From Treponema sp. UBA1798 (GTDB lineage Bacteria; Spirochaetota; Spirochaetia; Treponematales; Treponemataceae), in the NCBI GenBank assembly GCA_002319875.1, contig DCFS01000333.1, forward strand, positions 3,724-8,976: a stretch of DNA of 5,253 bases. The letters are read 5' to 3'. Each line of letters starts with the position of its first letter. Position 1 is the stretch's first letter. Positions 1 through 5,253 of the stretch are shown piece by piece. The translations under genes and the position numbers were made by a program. The notes beneath the pieces were generated by a model, which saw nothing but the letters and a program-made list of their open reading frames with translations, was not told the origin of the DNA and ran no database searches.

Positions 1-770
1 AGTTCGTTTTTCGCTCTTTTCCAGAGGGCGCTTGCGCTGTTTACCTGATCGATTTTGTTTTCACTGCCGGTCGTGTTTCCCTTGTCGTCATATTTGTTCT
101 GGACATAATGCAGGAAAATCGGGAATGCAATATGATCGCTGTACCGTTTTATCAGTTCCTCAATTTTCCAGCGGCTTGCATATTCTTTGCTTTCATCGTT
201 CAAATGCATTTCAACGGCAGAACCGGTCGTTTCAGTTTTGTCAAAGCCGTATTTTTTTGCTGCATCGCTGTCAGAGGTAATTTCTTCTATTTCATATGAA
301 TTGGTACCGTCGCTTGACCAGTGCCAGATTTTTCCCGACGCGTCTCCTGCTTTTCTGGTATAGACATCGATTTTTTTTGCCGCCATGAATGCGGAATAAA
401 AACCGACTCCGAACTGGCCGATAAGGGATGAATCTTTCGCAGCTTCGCTGCTGAGCTTTTCGAGAAAAGCTTTTGTTCCTGACCGTGCTATCGTTCCCAG
501 GTTATCCGTCAGGTCCTGGTCTGTCATACCGATACCGCTGTCCTGAACGGTAAGAATAGCATCCTTTTCATCGAAAGAAATATCGATTTGCGGTTTAAAT
601 ACGATTCCCTTATAACTGTCGTCTGAAACGGTAAGATATTTCAGCTTGTCGAGCGCATCAGATGCATTTGAGACTATTTCGCGCAGAAATATATCTTTGT
701 TTGAATACATCGAATGAATAATAAGCTTGAGAAGCTGGTTTACTTCTGTCTGGAATTGATATGTCGCCAT
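1..770 (-). CDS. htpG: Molecular chaperone HtpG (Hsp90 family), N-terminal part, cut by the left window edge
   Basis: Cytosolic ATP-dependent chaperone. The frame translates from ATG at 770 and stays open to the window edge, giving 256 residues of a protein usually 610-650 long. The N-terminal GHKL ATPase domain is unmistakable: QTEVNQLLKLIIHSMYSN near the start, then the catalytic Glu31 and Mg-coordinating Asn35 within REIVSNASDALDKLKYL. The adenine-binding DSGIGM follows at 77-82, then GTIARSGT (92-99) and the glycine-rich IGQFGVGFYSAF beginning at 117. ALWKR, where the middle domain begins, lies just before the edge. The start is supported by AGGAG about 7 nt upstream (AGGAGACATAAA-ATG). 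It follows the exported-protein gene on the same strand after 130 bp, a gap that holds a palindrome and probably its own promoter. No key ATPase residue is missing. The assignment is very secure; only the 3' part is unseen. Confidence 0.97.
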   Translation of the reverse strand, partial: MATYQFQTEVNQLLKLIIHSMYSNKDIFLREIVSNASDALDKLKYLTVSDDSYKGIVFKPQIDISFDEKDAILTVQDSGIGMTDQDLTDNLGTIARSGTKAFLEKLSSEAAKDSSLIGQFGVGFYSAFMAAKKIDVYTRKAGDASGKIWHWSSDGTNSYEIEEITSDSDAAKKYGFDKTETTGSAVEMHLNDESKEYASRWKIEELIKRYSDHIAFPIFLHYVQNKYDDKGNTTGSENKIDQVNSASALWKRAKNE

Positions 771-802
771 TTTATGTCTCCTGTAAGAATATCAAGCGGA
801 TT

Positions 803-818
803 TTACATTTAAATGTAA
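803..818. promoter_or_regulatory. Perfect 16-bp palindrome TTACATTTAAATGTAA in the htpG upstream region; possible operator
   Basis: The sequence is its own reverse complement over 16 bases and is centred about 40 nt upstream of the htpG start codon. On the minus strand it runs into TAAAAT (805-800), a possible -10 box that would start transcription about 23 nt before the ATG. No good -35 hexamer is visible at the right distance. A repressor bound here would cover the promoter, but the sequence is AT-rich and could be symmetric by chance. It does not resemble the CIRCE heat-shock operator. Confidence 0.35.
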
Positions 819-857
819 TAAGAAAGTATCCCCGGCGGCAAGTATCCCGGAAGAGAA

Positions 858-903
858 TAACCGGTTCCGCGCTGACCTGTATGAGTGAAGGTTGTGCCGG
901 TTA
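858..903 (-). terminator. Inverted repeat spanning the stop codon of the exported-protein gene; weak terminator candidate
   Basis: TAACCGG (minus strand 903-897, including the TAA stop codon) can pair with CCGGTTA (864-858). The stem is 7 bp with a 32-nt loop and is followed by the pyrimidine-rich TTCTCTT. The long loop and the broken T tract make this a poor intrinsic terminator, so read-through into htpG is possible. Confidence 0.25.
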
Positions 904-1671
904 CGACAGGATCCGGAATGTAAAACCGATTTCCTGAAATCTGGTTGTGTATTTACTGTATATGTCGCTTTTTTCTGTATTATTTCTGGTTGAAAAATAA
1001 ATTCTGACACCAAAATATTCAAAATTGAAAATAAAACTGTTTCCGAATCCAAGATAGTGACTGTTTGTAGCGGCAAGAGGATAATTGTAAGAATTCAGGG
1101 CGGTCTGTATATACGTTTCCGTACGGAAAACTCTGTTTACCTGAATATCGTATTCAAGCCCTGTAACGATTGTATGGTATACATTATGTCCTTCATTATC
1201 GGGGATAAGGTTGTAATCGGGTTTATAATCAAGTTTTATATAGGAATAACCGACAAACGGCAGAATAGTGGATTTATAGGCCACCGGAACAGGTATGCCT
1301 ACCTGTTCTTCAAGTTCTACAGCACACAGATCCTGTATCCGGTACTGGTATTCGGACCAGGGCAGTCCCTGCGGATGGTTAAGGAAATAGAAATTTGTCA
1401 TGGATTTTATTCTCAGACAACGTTCCAGATCGAGAGTGAATAATGCCCCTGAATAAGGAATACTTACCGTTGTACTTTTTCCGTTCTGTCCGTTGGACTT
1501 GTAGAGATCGCTGAAAAGCGAAAGCTTACCGTTTGTTTTTTCCAGAGTCCAGTCCATATTAAGAAACGAGGATACCGTATGTATCTGGGTAGCAATGGCA
1601 TTTTTCTCACATAGCAGCAGGATCAGAAGTACCGTGAAACAGTAATTTTTCTTAATAAATCTTATCTCCAA
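901..1671 (-). CDS. Unrecognised exported protein, probable outer-membrane beta-barrel
   Basis: I do not recognise the family. From the TTG at 1671 it encodes 256 residues. The N-terminus has the shape of a signal peptide: basic residues (RFIKKN), a hydrophobic core (FTVLLILLL) and a likely signal-peptidase I site after AIA near residue 27. The rest lacks transmembrane helices and is rich in aromatic and polar residues in alternating patterns, such as FVGYSYIKLDYKPDYN, FIFNFEYFGVRIYFSTRNN and the C-terminal IGFTFRIL. This suggests amphipathic beta strands of a small outer-membrane barrel. The start is uncertain. TTG has only a weak ribosome site. GGAG at 1669-1666 lies 9 nt before an in-frame ATT at 1656 that would begin with KKNYCFTVLL, a cleaner signal peptide. 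The next ATG (residue 39) would remove the signal sequence. The gene overlaps the arginase 3' end by 20 nt (or 3 nt from ATT), implying co-transcription and perhaps translational coupling. Confidence 0.75.
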   Translation of the reverse strand: MEIRFIKKNYCFTVLLILLLCEKNAIATQIHTVSSFLNMDWTLEKTNGKLSLFSDLYKSNGQNGKSTTVSIPYSGALFTLDLERCLRIKSMTNFYFLNHPQGLPWSEYQYRIQDLCAVELEEQVGIPVPVAYKSTILPFVGYSYIKLDYKPDYNLIPDNEGHNVYHTIVTGLEYDIQVNRVFRTETYIQTALNSYNYPLAATNSHYLGFGNSFIFNFEYFGVRIYFSTRNNTEKSDIYSKYTTRFQEIGFTFRILS

Positions 1672-2557
1672 GCAGTCTGGCCGCCAGTTCTACCGCAAGT
1701 TCCGCAGTCTGATTCCGTATGTCGAGGACCGGATTTACTTCAACGATTTCAGCTGATTTTACGAGGTTTGTATCGCACATTTCTTCCATTAAAAGCAGAG
1801 CCTCCCTGTTTGTAAGTCCTGCCGGCAGCGGAATGCCTGTTCCCGGTGCGAACATCGGATCAAGAACATCCATATCGAAACTTATATGTACGGCATCGAC
1901 TCTTTTCTTAAAGAAGTCCGTTATCTGCTGGAGTACGGATGGGAATCCGTGACGGTCTATATCACTCATGGTAAAAACGGTAACTCCTGCTTTTTTCATC
2001 AGAACTTTTTCGCCCGGGTCGAGATCACGGCTTCCTACAAAACAGATATTGTGCGGATCGACTTTTCTTCCGGCAAAGTACAGGTTTGTCAGTTCAGGAA
2101 TCCCCAGTCCGCAGGAAGCCGACAGACATTCGCCGTGAATATTGCCGGAAGGTGTCGTTTCCGTCGTGTTGAAATCACCGTGAGCATCGACATAGAGGAC
2201 ACCGAGATCTATATTTCGTTTCTGATACGCGGCTGCAAGCCCTGCCAGTGTGCCGAGCACAATGGAATGGTCTCCGCCCAGGACCAGGGGGAATTCCTGT
2301 GCAGCAACGGACTTTTCGAGTTCTGAAGCCAGCTGGGAACATGCCTTTACTATGGGCTTCAGATATTTTGCTTTCGGATTTCCTGCTTCTTCATATTCCT
2401 GCGGATTGATCACAATCGGATAAGAATACATCACTGTATGTCCGAGACCCTGGAGCCTCGGGGCAATTCCTGCCAGACGGATAGCCGACGGCCCCATATC
2501 GGAACCGTGCCTGCTTGCTCCGAAATCAAGAGGCATTTCAAAGATATGTACATTCAT
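1652..2557 (-). CDS. rocF: Arginase (ureohydrolase family)
   Basis: Hydrolyses L-arginine to L-ornithine and urea in the cytoplasm with a binuclear Mn centre. The 301-residue length is standard. Motifs in order: RHGSDMGPSAIR near the N-terminus; GGDHS with metal ligand His97; DAHGD with ligands Asp124, His126 and Asp128; NTTETTPSGNIHG with substrate-contacting residues and His141 (the proton-shuttle position in human arginase); SFDMDVLDP with ligands Asp228 and Asp230; and EVNP with Glu273, the guanidinium-binding position. The NTTETTPSGNIHG segment favours arginase over agmatinase or formimidoylglutamase. The commoner fourth residue of DAHAD is Gly here, which is not a ligand. The ATG at 2557 has no clear Shine-Dalgarno sequence. 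It overlaps the TGA of a three-codon ATG-GCC-GCA frame. The regulator gene ends 31 bp upstream and the exported-protein gene overlaps downstream, so an operon is likely. TATACT at 2588-2583 could be a local -10 box, but no -35 is visible. Confidence 0.94.
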   Translation of the reverse strand: MNVHIFEMPLDFGASRHGSDMGPSAIRLAGIAPRLQGLGHTVMYSYPIVINPQEYEEAGNPKAKYLKPIVKACSQLASELEKSVAAQEFPLVLGGDHSIVLGTLAGLAAAYQKRNIDLGVLYVDAHGDFNTTETTPSGNIHGECLSASCGLGIPELTNLYFAGRKVDPHNICFVGSRDLDPGEKVLMKKAGVTVFTMSDIDRHGFPSVLQQITDFFKKRVDAVHISFDMDVLDPMFAPGTGIPLPAGLTNREALLLMEEMCDTNLVKSAEIVEVNPVLDIRNQTAELAVELAARLLGDKIY

Positions 2558-2588
2558 GCGGCCATTTTAATTGTTTTAATTCAGTATA

Positions 2589-3245
2589 TCAACAGACTGG
2601 AATAAGTTTTTCCTTAATGAGGTATTCGAATGTCGTGTTCTTTGATTTCATGAGATGTTTATACATTGCGTTTGCCCCTGCGTCCCAATCCTTCTGAAGA
2701 CAGGCTTTGATGATATCAAGATGCTCCCGATATGTTTCTACCAGCCGCTGCTGTCCGCAGACACCGGATAAAATACGGAATCTGCGGTTTTGTATGCGTG
2801 TTATATTATAACACTGCTGGATATAGATATTGGGTAATGCATCCATAATAAAATCATGGAATTCATCGTCCAGGTTGAATGCTTCCCTCTGTTCGATCGG
2901 TGTTGCAACATCTGTATGCCGCTGATAAAAGTCGTAGAGCCTTTCGCTGCTGAAAGTGTTGCCGTATTTCTGTATGGAATACGGTTCGAACATGAGCCGT
3001 GTTTCGTATATCATATTCATCTCGGATATTGTGAGTGCTGAAATATGGATACCCCGTTTGGGATGTATGGTTACAAGACCTTCGTGTTCCAGCCTGCTGA
3101 TGGCATCCCGTATCGGTGTCCTGCTTGCGGGTATATCTTTCTGCAGTTTTTCTTCCGTTATCATAGAATCCGGGGCATAGTCGCAATCGGCAATTTTCTG
3201 TTTTATTAATATATATGCCTGTTGTTTCAGACTGCTGGTACTCAT
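2589..3245 (-). CDS. GntR-family transcriptional regulator with FCD domain, probable uronate-operon repressor
   Basis: Encodes 218 residues. The N-terminal winged helix-turn-helix (about 6-70) has the GntR pattern, including SRTPIRDAISRLEHEGLV followed by the wing KRGIHIS. The C-terminal all-helical FCD effector domain (about 75-205) carries the usual metal or ligand residues: Asp126 and His130 in DDEFH, His175 in REHLDII and His197 in KHLMK. Family members of this kind include UxuR, ExuR and FadR. A longer reading frame opens at 3305, but I chose the ATG at 3245. It has CAGGAG 5 nt upstream and begins with the usual few residues before the helix-turn-helix. The longer start would also put the promoter and operator inside the coding region. 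It is divergent from uxaB, with matching palindromes near both promoters, so autoregulation and control of uronate use are inferred. The inducer is not known; a uronate or pathway intermediate is the natural guess. Confidence 0.9.
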   Translation of the reverse strand: MSTSSLKQQAYILIKQKIADCDYAPDSMITEEKLQKDIPASRTPIRDAISRLEHEGLVTIHPKRGIHISALTISEMNMIYETRLMFEPYSIQKYGNTFSSERLYDFYQRHTDVATPIEQREAFNLDDEFHDFIMDALPNIYIQQCYNITRIQNRRFRILSGVCGQQRLVETYREHLDIIKACLQKDWDAGANAMYKHLMKSKNTTFEYLIKEKLIPVC

Positions 3246-3256
3246 AATACTCCTGC

Positions 3257-3272
3257 TTGTTGTATACAACAT
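3257..3272. promoter_or_regulatory. Operator-like palindrome (site 1) just downstream of the regulator promoter
   Basis: TTGTTGTATACAACAT contains a perfect 14-bp palindrome (3258-3271) centred on GTATAC. It lies between the predicted transcription start (about 3277) and the ribosome-binding site of the regulator gene. It shares 14 of 16 bases with the site at 3419-3434. GTATAC-centred palindromes are typical of FCD-type GntR regulators (E. coli UxuR/ExuR sites also centre on GGTATACC), so negative autoregulation is the simplest reading. Confidence 0.75.
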
Positions 3273-3283
3273 GTAATGAAAAA

Positions 3284-3312
3284 ATAGTACTGCGTATTTC
3301 GACAAAAATCAA
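3284..3312 (-). promoter_or_regulatory. Predicted sigma-70-type promoter of the regulator gene
   Basis: On the minus strand, TTGATT (3312-3307) and TACTAT (3289-3284) are separated by exactly 17 nt. Transcription would start near 3277, giving a leader of about 30 nt that includes operator site 1 and the CAGGAG ribosome site. This is a prediction from consensus match and position only. Confidence 0.55.
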
Positions 3313-3330
3313 GGAAAAGATTTCATTTTT

Positions 3331-3354
3331 GCGGTAAAAGCGAATAATTACCGC
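3331..3354. promoter_or_regulatory. Inverted repeat GCGGTAA-N10-TTACCGC between the divergent promoters
   Basis: Two perfect 7-bp arms (3331-3337 and 3348-3354) are separated by 10 nt and centred near 3342.5. The centre is about 55 bp upstream of the predicted uxaB start and 65 bp upstream of the predicted regulator start. It is unrelated to the GTATAC sites and outside both predicted transcripts. A second DNA-binding protein, such as a catabolite or pathway activator, is more likely than an RNA hairpin. Confidence 0.4.
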
Positions 3355-3363
3355 TGGAAAAAC

Positions 3364-3391
3364 TTGACAAATGTATATAAACGCATATATT
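3364..3391 (+). promoter_or_regulatory. Predicted sigma-70-type promoter of the uxaB-uxaA operon
   Basis: A perfect TTGACA (3364-3369) and TATATT (3386-3391) are separated by 16 nt. Transcription would begin near 3398, leaving a leader of about 67 nt. The palindromic site at 3419-3434 falls within the leader, where a bound repressor would block early elongation. TATAAA at 3375-3380 is too close to the -35 to act with it. Confidence 0.65.
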
Positions 3392-3418
3392 CTGTTTAAG
3401 GTTTGGTTTTATTTTTTA

Positions 3419-3434
3419 TTGATGTATACAACAA
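3419..3434. promoter_or_regulatory. Operator-like palindrome (site 2) in the uxaB leader
   Basis: TTGATGTATACAACAA is symmetric around GTATAC at seven of eight base pairs and matches site 1 at 14 of 16 positions. It lies about 20-35 nt downstream of the predicted uxaB transcription start and about 16 nt before the GAGGAG ribosome site. It probably binds the divergently encoded FCD regulator. Confidence 0.75.
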
Positions 3435-3446
3435 GGCTGCGGCCTT
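3433..3446 (+). other. Small hairpin AAGGC-TGCG-GCCTT before the uxaB ribosome site
   Basis: A 5-bp perfect stem with a four-base loop ends 4 nt before GAGGAG (3451-3456) and abuts operator site 2. It leaves the ribosome site free and could stabilise the mRNA 5' end. It is short enough to be coincidental. Confidence 0.25.
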
Positions 3447-3464
3447 TAATGAGGAGATTCTGGT

Positions 3465-4949
3465 ATGAAAACAATCAATGAAGTCAGAAAAACAGTTTCC
3501 CGTCCTGAAAAAGTTCTTCAGTTCGGTGAAGGAAACTTTCTGCGCGCATTCGTAGACTGGCAGATCGATAATGCGAATGAAAAAACGGATTTTAACGGCA
3601 ATGTTGTTGTCGTACAGCCTCTTGAAAAAGGGATGGCTGATATGATAAATGCACAGAGCGGACTGTATACGACTGTCCTCCGCGGTATTCAGAAAGGAAA
3701 AGAGGTGAATGACCGCCGTGTTATTACATCCATCAGCAGATGCATCAGTGCATATACTCAGTATGATGAGTATATTGCCTGTGCGAAGAACAAAGATCTG
3801 CGCGTTGTCGTTTCAAATACAACCGAAGCCGGTATTTCATACAGTGCAGGTTGCAAACTTGACGACAAACCGCCGGCATCGTATCCTGCAAAAGTATGTC
3901 AGTTCCTGTACCATCGCTATGAGGCGTTCAAGGGTGATAAAAAAGCCGGACTTATTTTTATTCCGTGTGAACTGATCGACAAAAACGGTGACAATCTGCA
4001 CCGCATCGTGCTGCAGTATGCTGAAGAATGGAAACTTGACCGGAAATTCATAGACTGGATAGATAGTGCATGTACATTCTGTAACAGCCTTGTAGACCGC
4101 ATCGTTCCCGGTTATCCCCGTGAAGAAGCTGAAAAGATCTGCGAAGAGCTGGGATATAAGGATAATCTGCTTGATTCCGCTGAAATCTTTCATCTGTGGG
4201 TTATTGAGACACAGGGCGATATTGAAAAACTCAAAAAGGTATTTCCGCTTGATAAAGCCGGCCTCAATGTTGTATGGACAAATGATATGTCATTCTACCG
4301 TACACGTAAGGTCCGCATTCTGAACGGCGCACATACGATGTTTGTTCCTGCCGGTTTCCAGGCCGGTTTTGATACGGTCCGCGAATGTATAGAAGATCCT
4401 GTCATGATTAAATTTATCCGCAAGGGTCTTTTTGACGAAATTATTCCATCCATGGATGGTGATAAAAAAATGCTGGAGGAATATGCCGGTGACGTTCTCG
4501 AGCGTTTTGACAATCCGTTTATCCGCCATATGCTGATCAGCATTACGCTGAATACAACGGCAAAATTTCCGGTCCGCGATCTTCCGTCAGTTACCGGTTA
4601 TATCAAAAAAACCGGTAAAGTTCCGCCGGTACTCGCATTCAGCCTTGCCGCCCTTACTTCATTCTATGAAGGAAACGGTATCGACGGGCGCAATATGAAA
4701 TCCGTTAATAAACACAACGGTGAAACCTATATGATCAGTGATGATGAAAAATCACTTCATTTCTTTGAAGATCTGTATGCAAAAACACATGATCCGCAGG
4801 CGCTTGCAAAAGCAGTCCTTTCTCATAAGGATTTCTGGGGTGAAGATCTTACAAAATATGCCGGTCTGGAAAAAGCTGTTGCAGACGGTATCGCAAGTAT
4901 CCGGAAAAACGGCATGAAAAAGGCCATCGAACTGGTAGCCAACGCATAA
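3465..4949 (+). CDS. uxaB: Tagaturonate reductase (altronate oxidoreductase)
   Basis: NADH-dependent reduction of D-tagaturonate to D-altronate, the second step of the isomerase pathway for D-galacturonate, in the cytoplasm. The 494 residues are close to the 483 of E. coli UxaB. It belongs to the polyol-specific long-chain (mannitol) dehydrogenase family. The N-terminal nucleotide-binding part opens with VLQFGEGNFLRAFVDWQID (residues 18-36). The family segment FCNSLVDRIVPGYPREEA follows, then FHLWVIE. The catalytic signature is KVRILNGAH, with Lys282, Asn287 and His290 at the same spacing as Lys295, Asn300 and His303 of Pseudomonas mannitol dehydrogenase. The FGEGNFLRAF and FHLWVIE segments point to UxaB rather than fructuronate reductase UxuB. 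The ATG is preceded by GAGGAG with an 8-nt gap. uxaA starts 17 nt after the stop codon, so the two genes are in one operon driven by the promoter at 3364-3391 and probably repressed through site 2. Confidence 0.95.
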   Translation: MKTINEVRKTVSRPEKVLQFGEGNFLRAFVDWQIDNANEKTDFNGNVVVVQPLEKGMADMINAQSGLYTTVLRGIQKGKEVNDRRVITSISRCISAYTQYDEYIACAKNKDLRVVVSNTTEAGISYSAGCKLDDKPPASYPAKVCQFLYHRYEAFKGDKKAGLIFIPCELIDKNGDNLHRIVLQYAEEWKLDRKFIDWIDSACTFCNSLVDRIVPGYPREEAEKICEELGYKDNLLDSAEIFHLWVIETQGDIEKLKKVFPLDKAGLNVVWTNDMSFYRTRKVRILNGAHTMFVPAGFQAGFDTVRECIEDPVMIKFIRKGLFDEIIPSMDGDKKMLEEYAGDVLERFDNPFIRHMLISITLNTTAKFPVRDLPSVTGYIKKTGKVPPVLAFSLAALTSFYEGNGIDGRNMKSVNKHNGETYMISDDEKSLHFFEDLYAKTHDPQALAKAVLSHKDFWGEDLTKYAGLEKAVADGIASIRKNGMKKAIELVANA

Positions 4950-4966
4950 TTTGATTGAAGGTGTCT

Positions 4967-5253
4967 ATGAGTCAGAAAACAGCAATCCGTATTCATCCGT
5001 CAGACAGCGTCGCGGTGGCGCTTGTCCCCCTGAAAAAAGGTGATGTAGTAACGCTTGAAGCTTCCGGTTCCGTTCCCGCTGTATCGGTAACGCTTCAGGA
5101 AGATATTACCGCCGGTCATAAAATTGCGCTCAGAAATATCCGTAAGGATGAACCGGTAATCAAATACGGTTATCCTATCGGTGCGGCGAAAGAGGATATC
5201 ACAGCCGGCAGCCATGTGCACGTACATAATATCCATACGCTGCTTTCAGAGAA
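4967..5253 (+). CDS. uxaA: Altronate dehydratase, N-terminal SAF domain, cut by the right window edge
   Basis: Dehydrates D-altronate to 2-keto-3-deoxy-D-gluconate, the step after UxaB. Only 95 codons are present. They cover the N-terminal SAF domain: an IRIHPSDSVAVAL opening, DITAGHKIAL (47-55), then VIKYGYPIGAAKEDITAG (64-81) and HVHVHN (83-88). All of these line up with the start of E. coli UxaA. The continuation NIHTLLSE resembles the linker of the full-length enzyme (about 495 residues). A split arrangement with a separate small SAF subunit of about 100 residues cannot be ruled out from the visible part. The ATG at 4967 has GAAGG 5 nt upstream and follows uxaB by 17 nt. Confidence 0.93.
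   Translation, partial: MSQKTAIRIHPSDSVAVALVPLKKGDVVTLEASGSVPAVSVTLQEDITAGHKIALRNIRKDEPVIKYGYPIGAAKEDITAGSHVHVHNIHTLLSE

Noticed and set aside
32..299. Short plus-strand, cysteine-rich frames near the left edge
   Set aside because: They are antisense to htpG, whose translation is conserved throughout this stretch.
771..900. CIRCE-type heat-shock operator before htpG
   Set aside because: No TTAGCACTC-N9-GAGTGCTAA-like sequence is present; only the unrelated AT-rich palindrome is seen.
1057..1443. Plus-strand open frame of 128 codons opposite the exported-protein gene
   Set aside because: It has no clear ribosome site or recognisable domain. The opposite strand offers a signal peptide, a beta-barrel-like pattern and operon placement.
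1609..1626. Possible lipobox (LLLC) in the exported-protein signal peptide
   Set aside because: Leucine immediately before the cysteine is outside the usual lipobox pattern, and a better signal-peptidase I site (AIA) follows.
1886..2326. Plus-strand open frame of 146 codons inside arginase
   Set aside because: It is antisense to a clear arginase with all catalytic motifs, has no recognisable domain, and its composition fits a reverse-strand shadow.
3246..3305. N-terminal extension of the regulator to the ATG at 3305
   Set aside because: The extra 20 residues would overlap the predicted promoter and operator, and the internal ATG at 3245 has an excellent ribosome site and the usual family N-terminus.
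1..5253. Mobile element, CRISPR array, toxin-antitoxin or phage-defence locus
   Set aside because: No transposase, terminal repeats, regularly spaced repeats or defence-type genes were seen; the six genes are five recognisable household or catabolic families plus one exported protein.

Overview
The window looks like ordinary bacterial chromosome of moderate GC content with tightly packed genes. It holds the 5' part of an Hsp90 chaperone gene, an unrecognised exported protein, an arginase, a GntR/FCD-type regulator and the start of a D-galacturonate (altronate branch) catabolic operon. An anaerobic, pectin- or uronate-using spirochaete (Treponema-like) fits the style of HtpG, the probable outer-membrane beta-barrel protein and the uxaB-uxaA pair. 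That assignment is inference from general familiarity and was not tested by any search.

Layout. Minus strand, read right to left: the regulator gene (3245-2589), the arginase gene (2557-1652), the exported protein gene (1671-901, overlapping the arginase 3' end) and the first 256 codons of htpG (770 to the left edge). Plus strand: a divergent control region (3246-3464), then uxaB (3465-4949) and the first 95 codons of uxaA (from 4967, cut by the right edge).

How it works together. UxaB reduces D-tagaturonate to D-altronate, and UxaA dehydrates altronate to 2-keto-3-deoxy-gluconate. The divergently transcribed FCD-domain regulator is the obvious candidate controller. The control region contains two near-identical 16-bp palindromic sites (14 of 16 bases shared) centred on GTATAC. 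One lies just downstream of the predicted regulator promoter and the other in the uxaB leader. This suggests autoregulated repression of the uronate operon. A third, different inverted repeat sits between the two promoters.

The arginase and exported-protein genes lie downstream of the regulator on the same strand and may be co-transcribed with it. The link between arginine breakdown and uronate control may be only positional. I saw no mobile element, CRISPR array, tRNA or rRNA, and no convincing new multi-gene system. The most unusual items are the possible ATT start of the exported-protein gene, which overlaps the arginase stop codon, and the architecture of the divergent control region.
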